Assembly (NCBI GenBank): GCA_021732785.1
Contig: JAKFUG010000031.1
Span: 35,333-99,332, forward strand
Reading direction: 5' to 3'
DNA: 64,000 nucleotides
Source: Planctomycetaceae bacterium
GTDB lineage: Bacteria; Planctomycetota; Planctomycetia; Planctomycetales; Planctomycetaceae
A program made the translations under genes and the position numbers. The notes under the pieces were generated by a model. That model did no database searches. It had not been told where the DNA came from and was given only the letters and a program-made list of their open reading frames with translations. Shown piece after piece: positions 1 to 9,514 of the stretch. Each line of letters opens with the position of its first letter. The stretch's first letter is position 1.

Positions 1-1045
1 GCGCGACTCGGAACGCATCCCGTGCGGCGTCGAGATCATTGCTCTCCGCCAGCGTGCAACCGAGTTGCGTCCACGCTTCGAGAAACTCGTGGTCGTGCTC
101 GACGGTCACGAAGTACCGCTCGATCGCCCCGCGGAGATTTCCCTGCCGATACAGCGTATCCGCTAAGTGAAAGTGGTAATCCGCCTCGTTTGGACTGGCG
201 ATCAGTGCCAATCGGTACGCTTCCACCGCAGCGGCGAGGTGGCCTTCTTCCGATAACCGGCAACCTTCCCGAAACCAATGGTCCGGGGGATGCGCGGGCG
301 TGTCCGGTCGCACGGCGGGGAAGGGGACGCTCGCCACGGGTTCCGGCGGCACATCGCTCGGCGGCGGCGGTTCCTCGAACGTGAAGACCCGCTGGCCCGA
401 GGACGGTTCCACCCATCCCTTGGGATCGCGGTAGAGAACGTGCGATCCCTGTGTCAGCAACTGCAATTGCGCGAGCGGCCGGTCAATCCCAGGCACGACG
501 TGTCGCAAACGGTCCAGTGAGATTGCCAGCGATTCCGCCGACGCCCCGGAGGCAATCAGATCGGCCAATCGCCGGGCGGCAACAACTTCCGCATAATCAA
601 AGTACGGCAACCGCATCACCCGGCGGACGGGGTGAATCAGCCCCATTCGTTCCCAGCGGCGGATGTCGTACACGGACAACCCGAGCAACTGACTCAGTGT
701 CGCCGGGGTGTACAACTGATGCGGCCGCACGGCTTCCAAACCCAGCGCCGTGAGCCATTCCGATTCACTCAGAATCCGCAGCGGCGTCCCCTTTTGTTGA
801 GCCGCCTGTGCCTGAACCAGTTTCACCGACGGTTGTCCATCCAGTTCGAGCGGCCAGCCTTCTTCACCAACAACGAGCAATGTCGTCTGCTGGGTGATGT
901 GTTGAAGGGGCTGTCCGCCGTGCTGTTCAACGAGGTCCGCCGCTTGCCGATGCGTCATCGACGCGAGTATGCCGGTGAATGCCACACGCTCTCCCGCGAG
1001 CAGGGGAGAGGAGACAACAGCGGGTTCAGCGGGAGCGTCGGGCAT
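1..1045 (-). CDS. BRCT - MerR-type HTH - TPR protein (3' end outside window)
   Basis: The frame is open from an ATG at 1045 to the window edge, so the C-terminus is missing. Translation begins MPDAPAEPAVVSSPLLAGER. Three parts follow in order. First is a BRCT-like domain (VAFTGILASMTH, then LLVVGEEGWP, about residues 20-100), the type used by DNA ligase and replication factor C. Second is a MerR-like winged helix (LYTPATLSQLLGLSVYDIRR, then WERMGLIHPVRRV, about 115-180). Third is a Pro-rich linker and TPR repeats (HWFREGCRLSEEGHLAAAVE onwards). MerR domains bind DNA and TPRs bind proteins, so a DNA-binding or regulatory role is inferred. The ligand is unknown. It diverges from glyA. Confidence 0.82.
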   Translation of the reverse strand, partial: MPDAPAEPAVVSSPLLAGERVAFTGILASMTHRQAADLVEQHGGQPLQHITQQTTLLVVGEEGWPLELDGQPSVKLVQAQAAQQKGTPLRILSESEWLTALGLEAVRPHQLYTPATLSQLLGLSVYDIRRWERMGLIHPVRRVMRLPYFDYAEVVAARRLADLIASGASAESLAISLDRLRHVVPGIDRPLAQLQLLTQGSHVLYRDPKGWVEPSSGQRVFTFEEPPPPSDVPPEPVASVPFPAVRPDTPAHPPDHWFREGCRLSEEGHLAAAVEAYRLALIASPNEADYHFHLADTLYRQGNLRGAIERYFVTVEHDHEFLEAWTQLGCTLAESNDLDAARDAFRVA

Positions 1046-1315
1046 GCTGCGAAGTCTGATAGGTTCACAGGATTGCAAAGTGCAAACTGAAAATTGCAAA
1101 GTGCAAAATTGACCAGAGAGTCGTTCGTTGCCGTTTTCTGATTCAATTTGCAATTTTCAATTCTCAATTTTCAATTTGCACTCCTCTAATCTTTGCGGCC
1201 TTCGATACGTGTCGATCCCGGTGCAACTCGCGACTGGGATGGCTACAATAGTCATACACACTCGCCATTATAGGGTGGGTGGTGCCTGAATGTCGCTCTG
1301 CCGCTTGCGAAGGAA
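1046..1315. repeat. A+T-rich low-complexity palindromic stretch upstream of glyA
   Basis: Between the divergent genes, about 1072-1183 holds short variants of TTGCAAAGTGCAAA followed by the complementary kind (CAATTTGCAATTTTCAATT). It is therefore a loose inverted repeat built of degenerate 7-9-mers and is much richer in A+T than its surroundings. The glyA promoter should lie to its right. TACAAT near 1251 could be a -10 box, but I see no convincing -35 box. Confidence 0.5.
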
Positions 1316-2566
1316 ATGCCGACCATGTCCGCGCTCTCCGCGTTCGATCCCGCACTGTCCCACGCTATTGACGAAGAGCGGGCCCGGCAACGCGACGGTC
1401 TCGAACTCATCGCTTCAGAAAACTATACCAGCGCGGCCGTGCTTGAAGCCGTCGGCACCGTCCTCACGAACAAATACGCCGAGGGGTATCCCGGTCGGCG
1501 GTATTACGGCGGCTGCGAATTTGTCGACAAAGTCGAGAATCTGGCACGGGATCGGGCCAAGCAACTCTTCGGTGCAGAACACGTTAACGTGCAGCCGCAC
1601 GCGGGGTCGCAGGCGAACATGTCGGTCTACATGTCGGTGCTGCAACCGGGCGATGCTTTTCTGGCGATGGACCTCGCCCACGGCGGCCACCTCACCCACG
1701 GCATGAGCCTGAATTTCAGCGGCCAACTCTACCGCCCGGTCCATTACGGCGTGCGGCAGAGTGATCACCGTATTGATTTCGATCAGGTCGCACGGTTGGC
1801 GCGGGAACATCGCCCCAAGTTGATTGTCGCCGGGGCAAGTGCCTATCCTCGTGAGATTGATCACGCGAAATTTGCAGAAATCGCGAAGGAAGTCGGTGCC
1901 TTGCTGATGGTCGACATGGCCCACTATGCGGGTCTGGTCGCCGCGGGAATTCACAACAGCCCGGTGCCGGTCGCCGATTTTGTCACGTCAACATCGCACA
2001 AAACACTGCGCGGCCCGCGATCGGGATTCGTGCTCTGCAAGGAAGCCCAGGCGAAGGGGATCGACAAAACCGTCTTCCCCGGATTGCAGGGGGGGCCGCT
2101 GGTCCACGTGATTGCCGGCAAAGCGGTCTGCTTTCAGGAAGCGTTGCTGCCGTCGTTCAAAGACTATGCGAAGCAGATCGTCGCCAATGCGAAAGTGCTC
2201 GCTGAGACATTGATGGCCGGCGGGCTGAAACTCGCGAGCGGCGGAACCGATAATCACCTGATGCTTGCCGACGTGACCACCATCGGCCTCACCGGAAAGA
2301 TCGGCGAGCAGACGCTCGATCGCGCTGGCATCACCGTCAACAAGAACATGATCCCGTACGATCCCCGCAAACCGCTCGACCCCAGCGGCGTCCGCCTCGG
2401 GACAGCGGCCCTCACCACGCGCGGTATGAAAGAAACCGAAATGCAGCGCGTGGGAGCGTGGATTCTCACCGTCCTGAAACACGCCGATGACGCCACCGTG
2501 ATCGAACGCACCCGCGGCGAGATCAAAGAATTCTGCCAGGCGTTTCCGGTGCCGGGGATTGGTTGA
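1316..2566 (+). CDS. glyA: serine hydroxymethyltransferase
   Basis: This is a cytosolic PLP enzyme that interconverts serine plus tetrahydrofolate with glycine plus 5,10-methylene-THF, the main source of one-carbon units. At 416 residues it has the family's usual length. Visible landmarks are [10 protein letters not shown] near the N-terminus, [18 protein letters not shown], the active-site segment [14 protein letters not shown] with the PLP lysine at K229, and [13 protein letters not shown] second in-frame ATG at 1325 (MSALSAFDP) could be the real start and would shorten the protein by three residues. The gene converges on the coiled-coil gene downstream, with a strong hairpin between them. 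Confidence 0.97.
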   Translation: MPTMSALSAFDPALSHAIDEERARQRDGLELIASENYTSAAVLEAVGTVLTNKYAEGYPGRRYYGGCEFVDKVENLARDRAKQLFGAEHVNVQPHAGSQANMSVYMSVLQPGDAFLAMDLAHGGHLTHGMSLNFSGQLYRPVHYGVRQSDHRIDFDQVARLAREHRPKLIVAGASAYPREIDHAKFAEIAKEVGALLMVDMAHYAGLVAAGIHNSPVPVADFVTSTSHKTLRGPRSGFVLCKEAQAKGIDKTVFPGLQGGPLVHVIAGKAVCFQEALLPSFKDYAKQIVANAKVLAETLMAGGLKLASGGTDNHLMLADVTTIGLTGKIGEQTLDRAGITVNKNMIPYDPRKPLDPSGVRLGTAALTTRGMKETEMQRVGAWILTVLKHADDATVIERTRGEIKEFCQAFPVPGIG

Positions 2567-2594
2567 GACCGGACAAGCCGACGCGGTCGATTCA

Positions 2595-2656
2595 TGAGCG
2601 GCACGGCGCTAGCCGCCGGTTCCGTGCAAAACCGGCGGCTAGCGCCGTGCCGCTCA
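2595..2656. terminator. 26-bp perfect hairpin between convergent genes
   Basis: The arms 2595-2620 (TGAGCGGCACGGCGCTAGCC...) and 2631-2656 are exact reverse complements around a 10-base loop. It lies between the stops of glyA and the convergent coiled-coil gene. It probably acts as a bidirectional terminator, though there is no long T-run and the length of the stem suggests a dispersed palindromic repeat. Confidence 0.7.
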
Positions 2657-2664
2657 GAGGACGA

Positions 2665-2946
2665 TTACTCGCCGCCGATTTGCTGACGGAGTTCGTCGCG
2701 TTCTTTGCGGGTGACTTCCAGATCGAACATCAGGTACTTGATGTCCAATCGCAACTGCGATAACGCTTCCTGAACGAGCGCGAGAATGCGGCGACGGCGG
2801 CGGATCGCGTCCACCACTTTGCCGTACGCTTCTTCTAATTCCACACTGCGACCGCCCGACAGTCTGGCGATTTTCTCGCCCAGTTCGGCGAGTTCACGCG
2901 GCATGTCTTCGAGGTCATTTTCGGGAAGGCGGGAATTGGGGAGCAT
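2665..2946 (-). CDS. small coiled-coil protein of unknown function
   Basis: A 93-residue soluble protein, charged and predicted almost wholly helical. The middle carries KVVDAIRRRRRILALVQEAL and the C-terminal half has heptad-like spacing (LRLDIKYLMFDLEVTRKERD, then ELRQQIGGE). It has no signal peptide or membrane segment. I recognise no named family. Composition and length suit a coiled-coil adaptor or DNA-associated protein, but that is inference. The ATG at 2946 has only a weak ribosome binding site. It stands alone, convergent with glyA. Confidence 0.75.
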   Translation of the reverse strand: MLPNSRLPENDLEDMPRELAELGEKIARLSGGRSVELEEAYGKVVDAIRRRRRILALVQEALSQLRLDIKYLMFDLEVTRKERDELRQQIGGE

Positions 2947-3306
2947 GCCCGTGGTGTCCGAAAGTCGTGTTCTGCGTCTTCAGTCATTCTGAGCACGACG
3001 GGGAGCACAATACAAGGGATTGCCGGAAACCAATAAGTGGACAGGAGTTACGAAGCCAATACAGGCTTATGACGATTCTGCGGGCGACTTCAGCAGCCGT
3101 GCAAGTGATCTAGCAGACCCACGCCAACTCTCGTACAATCCACGAGTTAGGAAAACGGGACTGCGATGCTGATGGCTTTCTGCTGCGTCCGACAGCCGTA
3201 CTTCGCAAATTGAAGTTTGTTAACCGTATTTCAGAAAAATCTCCAAGTCGCCCGACAAGAAGTTCCGGTGGCGGGGAATTCAGTGAGTTTTTCGGCTTCA
3301 GGGACG
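2947..3306. other. intergenic, no gene seen
   Basis: About 360 bases between a leftward and a rightward gene, so promoters for both should be here. TACAAT near 3134 is a possible -10 box for the downstream gene, without a good -35. I see no RNA gene or repeat. Confidence 0.3.
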
Positions 3307-6216
3307 ATGCCGACGGAATCGATTCTAGCGTGCCGCGGAGAACGACTCGGCTGGTTAGCCGCGGTCGCGTTCGTCTTTATACCCGGCTCGCTTCCTGCCG
3401 CGGATCCGTTTCATGAACCGTTCGATGCCGCGGTAACGTCGTGGAAATGGAGCGATCCGGCCGGAGCGGTCCGAATCGTTCAACACGCACGGCAACGTGA
3501 ACGGGGCTTACACGACGGGGCCGAACAGATCCGAATGATCGGCCGCACGGAAGGGACGCACGTTCGCTTCAATCACGCCACAACCCGGGCCCGTGTCTTC
3601 GAAGAATTGACGGCTAGCGTCCTCATTCGCTCGGATCAGCCGGGCTGGGCATTGGGAGTCGTGATTGTCCTGCCGAACGTGATCGATCCAGAGACGCAGA
3701 ATCCACTGGAAATTGAACTCGCGGGAGACGTCTACAGTGCGGCCAACGTCGGCAAATGGCAACGATTACAAGTCCAGACTCTCGACAGCCAGGTTCAGCA
3801 GCACATCATCCACCAGCGGGCTCGTCTGCGCAGCGCCTTTGAGCCGGGCGAAATGTATGTCGATCGCCTGGTGCTGGGCTGCTCTTTACCGAATCGTGAA
3901 TGCGAAGTTCTGACCGATGATCTTCGCCTCAGCCCGATTGTGACGCCGTCGAGTGTCCAACCGGCAGCCGCGGTGACGTACTCCAGTGGTCCCGCCGTTC
4001 CCAATGTCTCGTTTCGGCTGGATCGCCTGCAGGTTGATGGCCGGCCGTTTTTTCCCCGGTTAGTGCGGCACCAGAAAGAGTCGGCGGAAGAACTCGCGAC
4101 CGCCGGTTTCAATACCGTCTGGATTGCTGATTACGCCGACGCCTCGACACTGGCCGCGTTGCGAAAACACCAGCTCTGGGCGGCGGCGACACCACCACAA
4201 CCGCTGGCGGAATCCGGCGATGCTTTGAGTTCCCGCACCGCCGGTCTGATTCCGTTTACCCCCACTAATGACGCCGTTCTCTGCTGGATGCTCGGGACGC
4301 GTGTGGAAGGCAACGAACGGAGTCGATTGGTCCATTGGATCGAGCAAGTCGAAATGGCAGACCGTCGCCGCAATCGCCCGATTGCCGTCGATGTTCTCGG
4401 GGAAGAGCGGTTGTTTTCGCGTGATGTCGGCTGGCTGGGTTCGTCCCGGCATCCCTTGCAGACGACCTTTTCCCTGACGGAATACCGCGACTGGCTCGCC
4501 GAACGAAAGTCCTTCGCGCGACCGGGGGCCTTTTGCTGGACGTGGATTCAAACGGAACCGTCCCCTCAATTGCGCTCCGCTGGCCCCAGCGATGGGGATG
4601 TACCGATGCTGGAACCGGAGCAGATCCGGCTGCAAACCTACGCCGCGCTGGCTGCCGGTTGCCGCGGCCTTGGATTCTGGACGACAACGCCGATCAACGA
4701 TCCTTCACCGGCAGCCCGGGAACGGGCACTGATCCTCCAGCAATTAAATCTCGAACTCGGCCTGATGGAACCGTGGCTGGCCACGTCGGGTCATGTCGAG
4801 CGCATCGCCTGCACGGCGATCACACCGTCTTCGACAAACCCGTCACGCGATGTTCCGATCGGACGCTCGCTTTCCAACAACCTCGAACGGGAAGGGCAGC
4901 TCCGGGCCCATTCGCAACAACAGCGACAGCACGAACACCTGTCGGAAGACCTCTCGGCCTACGTTTTGCGGACGGATTACGGCACGTTGGTCCTGCCCGT
5001 CTGGCTGGAACAACAATCTCAATTCGCTCCTGCTCAAGCGGCTGCCCAGGAGGTGGTGATCACCGTGCCCGGGGCGGGCCAAACCGCGACGGCGTGGGAA
5101 ATCTCCACCACCGATGTGTCCTCGCTGCCCAGTACGCGCGTCGCTGGCGGACGCCGCATTACGCTGCCGCGGCTCGATCAGACTACCATGATCTGGTTGA
5201 CGAATGAGCCGAAATGGAAAGACAGCCTCGTGGAACGGGTGCAGGCCATCAAAGCCAGCAGCGCTTTGGCAAGCGTCGAACTTGCACGCCTGAAATTTGA
5301 CCGCGTCGCCAAAGTTCATGAAGCTCTGCAAACGCTCGCGCCGTCCATTCCCGATGGTCCGCAATTATTGGGTCGTGCCCGGTTGCGACTAGAGCGTGCC
5401 GAGGCCACCTTGCGGGCGAAGGATTACCACACCGCGCGATTGAATGCCTGCGAAACAATGCAGAGCCTGCGGATTCTCCAGCGCGCCCACTGGGAGGAAG
5501 CCGTTCGAACGCTGACGTCCCCGGTGAGTTCGCCCTATACCTTCTGCTTCCAGACATTGCCGCAGCACTGGAAACTCGTCGCCGATTTTGGCCGCAGCCG
5601 CTCGCGCGATTCCCGCAATCTGCTTCCCTCCGGTGAGTTTGAGGATCTGGATACACTCATCGCCGAAGGCTGGAAGAATGAGCAAAATGTCCCGGACGAA
5701 CTGCGGGCGAAAGCGGAATTGTTCCCGTCCGGGCGATCCAGCCGGTACGCGCTGCGGCTGGCGTGCGAACCCGCGGCCGGGATCACGCCCCCACGTTATC
5801 TGGAACGGGCGGCTGTCACACTGACCACCCCAGCCATATCCGCTCGGGCTGGCCAGGTTTTGCACATCAGCGGTTGGGTGAAAATTCGACAACCCATTAC
5901 GGGACATCGCGATGGGTTGATGATCTACGACAACCTGCTAGGCAAACCGGGCGCGCTCCGGTTTCATGAGGCAACGTCGTGGACCAAGTTTGAACTGCTC
6001 CGGGAACCGCGGGAAAGTACCGATTTGACGCTCACATTTTCCCTCTGCGGGATGGGAGATGTACTGATTGACGATTTGCGGATCGTCCCGCAAGATCGCT
6101 GGCTGGAAGGGGCGACACCCGCCGAATCTCCGCGGGTCGAACCGGCTTCCGGCACCCGATTGTTCGACCGCTTGCCGAAATTGCCATCGTTTTCGCCGCC
6201 GCGCCGGCAACCGTAA
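3307..6216 (+). CDS. large secreted protein, possibly a TIM-barrel glycosidase relative
   Basis: From ATG 3307 the product is 969 residues. An upstream in-frame ATG at 3217 and GTG at 3283 are alternatives, but 3307 puts the signal peptide (RLGWLAAVAFVFIPGSLPAA) close to the N-terminus. Residues ~35-220 look like a beta-rich, carbohydrate-binding-type region. The segment LQVDGRPFFPRLVRHQKE, followed by AEELATAGFNTVWIADYADA, resembles the start of GH42/GH2-like TIM barrels. LQTYAALAAGCRGLGFWTTT fits a later barrel strand. A helical part and a second beta-rich domain (near 830-940) follow. No catalytic pair could be assigned. Secretion is well supported and function is uncertain. Confidence 0.8.
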   Translation: MPTESILACRGERLGWLAAVAFVFIPGSLPAADPFHEPFDAAVTSWKWSDPAGAVRIVQHARQRERGLHDGAEQIRMIGRTEGTHVRFNHATTRARVFEELTASVLIRSDQPGWALGVVIVLPNVIDPETQNPLEIELAGDVYSAANVGKWQRLQVQTLDSQVQQHIIHQRARLRSAFEPGEMYVDRLVLGCSLPNRECEVLTDDLRLSPIVTPSSVQPAAAVTYSSGPAVPNVSFRLDRLQVDGRPFFPRLVRHQKESAEELATAGFNTVWIADYADASTLAALRKHQLWAAATPPQPLAESGDALSSRTAGLIPFTPTNDAVLCWMLGTRVEGNERSRLVHWIEQVEMADRRRNRPIAVDVLGEERLFSRDVGWLGSSRHPLQTTFSLTEYRDWLAERKSFARPGAFCWTWIQTEPSPQLRSAGPSDGDVPMLEPEQIRLQTYAALAAGCRGLGFWTTTPINDPSPAARERALILQQLNLELGLMEPWLATSGHVERIACTAITPSSTNPSRDVPIGRSLSNNLEREGQLRAHSQQQRQHEHLSEDLSAYVLRTDYGTLVLPVWLEQQSQFAPAQAAAQEVVITVPGAGQTATAWEISTTDVSSLPSTRVAGGRRITLPRLDQTTMIWLTNEPKWKDSLVERVQAIKASSALASVELARLKFDRVAKVHEALQTLAPSIPDGPQLLGRARLRLERAEATLRAKDYHTARLNACETMQSLRILQRAHWEEAVRTLTSPVSSPYTFCFQTLPQHWKLVADFGRSRSRDSRNLLPSGEFEDLDTLIAEGWKNEQNVPDELRAKAELFPSGRSSRYALRLACEPAAGITPPRYLERAAVTLTTPAISARAGQVLHISGWVKIRQPITGHRDGLMIYDNLLGKPGALRFHEATSWTKFELLREPRESTDLTLTFSLCGMGDVLIDDLRIVPQDRWLEGATPAESPRVEPASGTRLFDRLPKLPSFSPPRRQP

Positions 6217-6251
6217 TTCGCATCGCTGCGCAGCTTTGATAGTCTGACTCA

Positions 6252-6626
6252 ATGTGCGATCCACCTGATCCATTCCCACCGCCCCAAACAATCGACACTC
6301 AAGAGGAGTGGAACTCGTTACGGACGAGTTTTTTACCCGGAACTGCCGTTAGCGGAATCGTGGTTTCTCGCCACCATTTCGGCGTGTTCGTCCAAGTCGA
6401 CGAATTACCCGGCGTGACCGCATTATTAGAGATATTTTGTTTTGCCATCTTGGAATGCGATCCGTTACATCGTATCCAATTCTGGAACGATTTCCCGCAA
6501 CAGGGCGCCCCGATCGAAGCTCGCATCCTTTGGTGGCATCGACAGCCGACATCGGCGGTGCTTTTCACGCAACTGACTCGACACGATTGGAGCGATCTTT
6601 GCAGCCGAACTCTGGATGATCTGTAA
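6252..6626 (+). CDS. small S1-like RNA-binding domain protein
   Basis: A 124-residue protein whose middle (GTAVSGIVVSRHHFGVFVQV, then DELPGVTALLEI and GAPIEARILWW) follows the five-strand S1/OB pattern of ribosomal protein S1 and PNPase: G-x-V-x-G-x-V, G-V-F-V, and a later G-x-x-V/I-x-A-x-I. The N-terminus (MCDPPDPFPPPQ) is Pro-rich and short. Nucleic-acid binding is inferred from the fold pattern only. The C-terminal part diverges from a standard S1 domain. It lies 35 bases after the large secreted protein and upstream of the rpmF promoter. Confidence 0.65.
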   Translation: MCDPPDPFPPPQTIDTQEEWNSLRTSFLPGTAVSGIVVSRHHFGVFVQVDELPGVTALLEIFCFAILECDPLHRIQFWNDFPQQGAPIEARILWWHRQPTSAVLFTQLTRHDWSDLCSRTLDDL

Positions 6627-6676
6627 AAGAGTAGATTCGCGATTTTACCGCCTGCAAAGCGGCAAGCGGGACATGC

Positions 6677-6706
6677 TTGACACTCTTTCCCCGTGTGCCG
6701 TAGACT
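6677..6706 (+). promoter_or_regulatory. sigma-70-type promoter for rpmF-plsX
   Basis: TTGACA at 6677-6682, an 18-base spacer, then TAGACT at 6701-6706, about 90 bases before the rpmF ATG. The -35 box is perfect and the -10 matches 4 of 6. Confidence 0.6.
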
Positions 6707-6796
6707 TTGGTCCTTGTGAAATGGACTGTGAACGGGCGTTCGCCGAGGGTGGTGCGCCGTCGCTGCCCGCGTGTTTGCCTTGTCAGTGAGTGAATC

Positions 6797-6976
6797 ATGG
6801 CCGTACCGAAGCGTCGTCAATCCAAAGCCCGTTCGGCGAAACGCCGTAGCCATAACGCTTTGAAAGCGATCCAACTGGCGAATTGTCCGCAGTGTCAGAC
6901 GCGCGTGCCGACCCATCTGGTCTGCCCCGTCTGTGGGTACTATCAGGGTCGGACCCTCGTCGAAACTGAGGAATAA
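6797..6976 (+). CDS. rpmF: 50S ribosomal protein L32 (bL32)
   Basis: A 59-residue protein beginning MAVPKRRQSKARSAKRRSHN, the bL32 signature, with a zinc ribbon formed by C30-x2-C33 and C43-x2-C46 (CPQC, CPVC). This is the zinc-binding (C+) form of the protein. Its stop is six bases before the plsX start, the rpmF-plsX-fab order conserved in many bacteria, which couples ribosome and membrane-lipid production. A good promoter lies upstream. Confidence 0.96.
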   Translation: MAVPKRRQSKARSAKRRSHNALKAIQLANCPQCQTRVPTHLVCPVCGYYQGRTLVETEE

Positions 6977-6982
6977 TTTCGA

Positions 6983-7993
6983 ATGCGGATCGCACTGGAC
7001 GCGATGGGCGGGGACTTTGGCCCCGGCCCGAATGTCGACGGAGCGATCGCCGCCCTGAAAGAGAATCCGGGACTGGAAGTGGTGCTCGTCGGCGACATTC
7101 GTGCCGTCGAGCCGCTGGTGTCTCAATCCGGGTACTCAGGGGAGCGGCTGGAGCTGCGCGGCGCTGACGGCTTTGTCTCCATGGAAGAGAAGCCGACGGA
7201 AGCGCTGCGCAAAAAGCCCAACTGTTCGATCGTCGTCTGCTGGCAATTGATGGCGGCGAAAGAAGTGGATGCCGTCGTCAGCGCCGGGCACACCGGTGCG
7301 GTGGTCGCTGCGGGCTTGCGGACGCGGCTCTTCCTGAAACACGTCAAACGCCCCGGCATTGCTGTCGCCATGCCCACGCTCACCGGCAAAGCCGTGCTGA
7401 TGGACGTCGGCGCGAACCCCGCCGCCCGCCCCGAACACCTGCTGCAATACGGCGTGATGGGTTCAATCTACGCTCGAGAAATCTTGCGGATTCCCAACCC
7501 GCGCGTCGGACTGATGAACATCGGCAGCGAAGACGGCAAGGGCAACGATCTCGTCCGCGACACGCAGGCGCTGTTCGACCATTGCCGCTTCCGCGATCGC
7601 TACATCGGCAACATCGAAGGCCGCGATCTTTATCAGGGCACTAGCGATGTGGTGATCTGCGAAGGCTTCGTCGGCAACGTCCTGCTGAAGGCCGCCGAAG
7701 GGATGGCCGACATGATGATGCGGACCATTTCCCAGGAAGTCTTTGCGAATCTGCAAACCGAGAAACATCTCGCTGAAAAAGCCTTTGGGAATCTCAAGAA
7801 GCGGTACGAATACCACGAGTCCGGTGGAGCACCGCTGCTGGGCGTCGACGGCATCTGCATCATCTGCCACGGTTCGAGTAATTCGCGTTCGATCTACAAT
7901 GCGCTCCGCGTGGCGACAACGCACCACGACCGCCGCTTGAATCAGCAGATCGTCGAAGAACTGGAACGCGAGGAAGCCCCCGTCACGGCGTGA
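6983..7993 (+). CDS. plsX: phosphate acyltransferase PlsX
   Basis: Converts acyl-ACP plus phosphate to acyl-phosphate, the acyl donor for PlsY in phospholipid synthesis. It is a peripheral membrane enzyme. The start MRIALDAMGGDFGPG is diagnostic. Further conserved blocks are VVSAGHTGAVVAAGL, RPGIAVAMP, LMDVGANPAARPEHL, GLMNIGSEDGKGNDLV and DVVICEGFVGNVLLK. At 336 residues it has the usual length. It follows rpmF by six bases and lies upstream of fabD, acpP and fabF. Confidence 0.97.
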   Translation: MRIALDAMGGDFGPGPNVDGAIAALKENPGLEVVLVGDIRAVEPLVSQSGYSGERLELRGADGFVSMEEKPTEALRKKPNCSIVVCWQLMAAKEVDAVVSAGHTGAVVAAGLRTRLFLKHVKRPGIAVAMPTLTGKAVLMDVGANPAARPEHLLQYGVMGSIYAREILRIPNPRVGLMNIGSEDGKGNDLVRDTQALFDHCRFRDRYIGNIEGRDLYQGTSDVVICEGFVGNVLLKAAEGMADMMMRTISQEVFANLQTEKHLAEKAFGNLKKRYEYHESGGAPLLGVDGICIICHGSSNSRSIYNALRVATTHHDRRLNQQIVEELEREEAPVTA

Positions 7994-8005
7994 TCACCAA
8001 TCGCC

Positions 8006-8089
8006 GTGTGCCACTGGCTCTGCCAGTGCTCTTATGATGATTTCGTAAGCCAAACCAATCTTAAGACATTGGCAGAGCCAGTGGCACAC
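8006..8089. repeat. palindromic repeat between plsX and fabD
   Basis: Arms 8006-8028 (GTGTGCCACTGGCTCTGCCA...) and 8067-8089 are reverse complements with one G/T mismatch over 23 bases, around a 38-base loop. The core ACTGGCAGAGCCAGTG recurs near 29153-29170. The repeat keeps an open frame upstream of fabD and so creates a false N-terminal extension for it. Confidence 0.75.
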
Positions 8090-8146
8090 AAGTTACGACA
8101 AGCTGCCAGCCTCACAATGCGGCGGCATCTTTCTGAAAGCGGCCAC

Positions 8147-9055
8147 ATGACTCAAACCGCGTTTTTGTTTCCGGGGCAGGGGGCTCAATTCGTCGGCATG
8201 GGCCGCGGCGTGGTCGAGAAAAGCCCCGCCGCCGCCCGATTATTCGACGAAGCCAACGCCATCCTCGGCTATGACCTCAAATCGCTGTGCTTCGATGGAC
8301 CGGCCGAACGCCTCGACACGACCGCCGTCAGCCAACCCGCGCTGTATGTATGCAGTCTCGCCGCTGTCGCGATGTTGCGCGAGCAATCCCCCGAGGTGGT
8401 CGAAAACTGCCGATTTGCGGCGGGCCTGAGTCTCGGCGAATACACGGCCCTCACGTTTGCCGGGGCGCTGTCATTCGCCGATGGCCTTAAAGTTGTCCGC
8501 GTTCGTGGTGAAGCCATGCAGGCCGCCGCGGAAGCCAATCCATCGGGTATGGTGAGTGCGCTGCTGCTCGATGGTCCGAAGGTCGAAAAAGTCTGCGCAG
8601 ACGCACAATCTGCCGGTCGGCTGTGGATTGCCAATTATCTTTGCCCCGGCAACACCGTTCTCTCTGGGGAAAAACCGGCGTGTGCCCGCGCTGTGGAATT
8701 GATCACCGAAGCGGGTGGAAAACCGATCCCGCTCACCGTCGCCGGAGCATTTCACACGGCGTTGATGGAATCGGCCTGCTCGACACTCACCGCGGCCCTG
8801 GCATCGGTTCCGTTGCAGCCCCCGCGAATTCCCGTGGTGTCCAATGTTGATGCTCAACCGCACACCGATCCGGAAAAAATCCGCGCGATTCTCGTCCGGC
8901 AGGTCACTCAGCCCGTTCGTTGGGAAGACTGCGTGCGGTGGCTGATGGGGCAGGGGGCCGATGCGTTCTACGAAGTCGGGCCGGGAAAAGTGCTGAAAGG
9001 CCTGCTGAAGCGTATCGACCGTAAAGTGGAGTGTACTTCGGTTGGCGAGGTGTAA
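8147..9055 (+). CDS. fabD: malonyl-CoA:ACP transacylase
   Basis: Loads malonyl groups onto ACP for fatty-acid elongation in the cytosol. From ATG 8147 the protein is 302 residues, starting MTQTAFLFPGQGAQFVGMGR, a typical FabD N-terminus. The nucleophile elbow is GLSLGEYTAL with Ser95, where the His usually preceding that Ser is Leu. The catalytic His lies in AGAFHTALM. VGPGKVLKGLLKR is near the C-terminus. The frame stays open back to 8006, but that part is repeat DNA and is rejected as coding. The ribosome binding site is weak. Confidence 0.95.
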   Translation: MTQTAFLFPGQGAQFVGMGRGVVEKSPAAARLFDEANAILGYDLKSLCFDGPAERLDTTAVSQPALYVCSLAAVAMLREQSPEVVENCRFAAGLSLGEYTALTFAGALSFADGLKVVRVRGEAMQAAAEANPSGMVSALLLDGPKVEKVCADAQSAGRLWIANYLCPGNTVLSGEKPACARAVELITEAGGKPIPLTVAGAFHTALMESACSTLTAALASVPLQPPRIPVVSNVDAQPHTDPEKIRAILVRQVTQPVRWEDCVRWLMGQGADAFYEVGPGKVLKGLLKRIDRKVECTSVGEV

Positions 9056-9274
9056 TGAGATTTTGTGCGGAGTGACAGGGCGACGGGGCGGCAGTGATTC
9101 CGGGCAACCGGCGCAAAATCTTAGGCTGAGGACGCCGTTGGCGTTTACACGGTTTTCAGGGCGCGTTATACCTTCGGCGAACCTATCCCGGTCGTTGTAA
9201 GTAACACAGAGAGCAACGGCTACGAATGATTCGGGTCGAAAACTTACCGGATTGGGCTGCAGAGGAGTGCCAGC

Positions 9275-9514
9275 GTGTCGTCAGTGGAAGAAAAAGTCAT
9301 CGGGATTGTTAGCGAACAGCTCAATGTCCCGAAAGAAGATATCAAGACTGAGAGCAAATTCGTCGACGACTTAAAAGCCGACTCGCTCGACGTCGTCGAA
9401 CTCGTGATGGAATTCGAAGATGAATTCGAAGTCACGATTCCGGACGAAGATTACGAAAAAATTCGTACCGTCGGCGATGCCGTCAAGTACATCACGGAGA
9501 AGCAGGCCGGATGA
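9275..9514 (+). CDS. acpP: acyl carrier protein
   Basis: A 79-residue acidic protein that carries growing acyl chains on 4'-phosphopantetheine. The attachment site is Ser37 in [17 protein letters not shown]. The gene begins with GTG at 9275, supported by AGAGGAG eight to ten bases upstream. Its stop overlaps the fabF start by four bases (ATGA), so the two are translationally coupled. About 220 bases separate it from fabD. Confidence 0.97.
   Translation: MSSVEEKVIGIVSEQLNVPKEDIKTESKFVDDLKADSLDVVELVMEFEDEFEVTIPDEDYEKIRTVGDAVKYITEKQAG

Noticed and set aside
8006..8146. N-terminal extension of fabD
   Set aside because: It is encoded by a palindromic repeat and has no similarity to FabD; the family start is at 8147.
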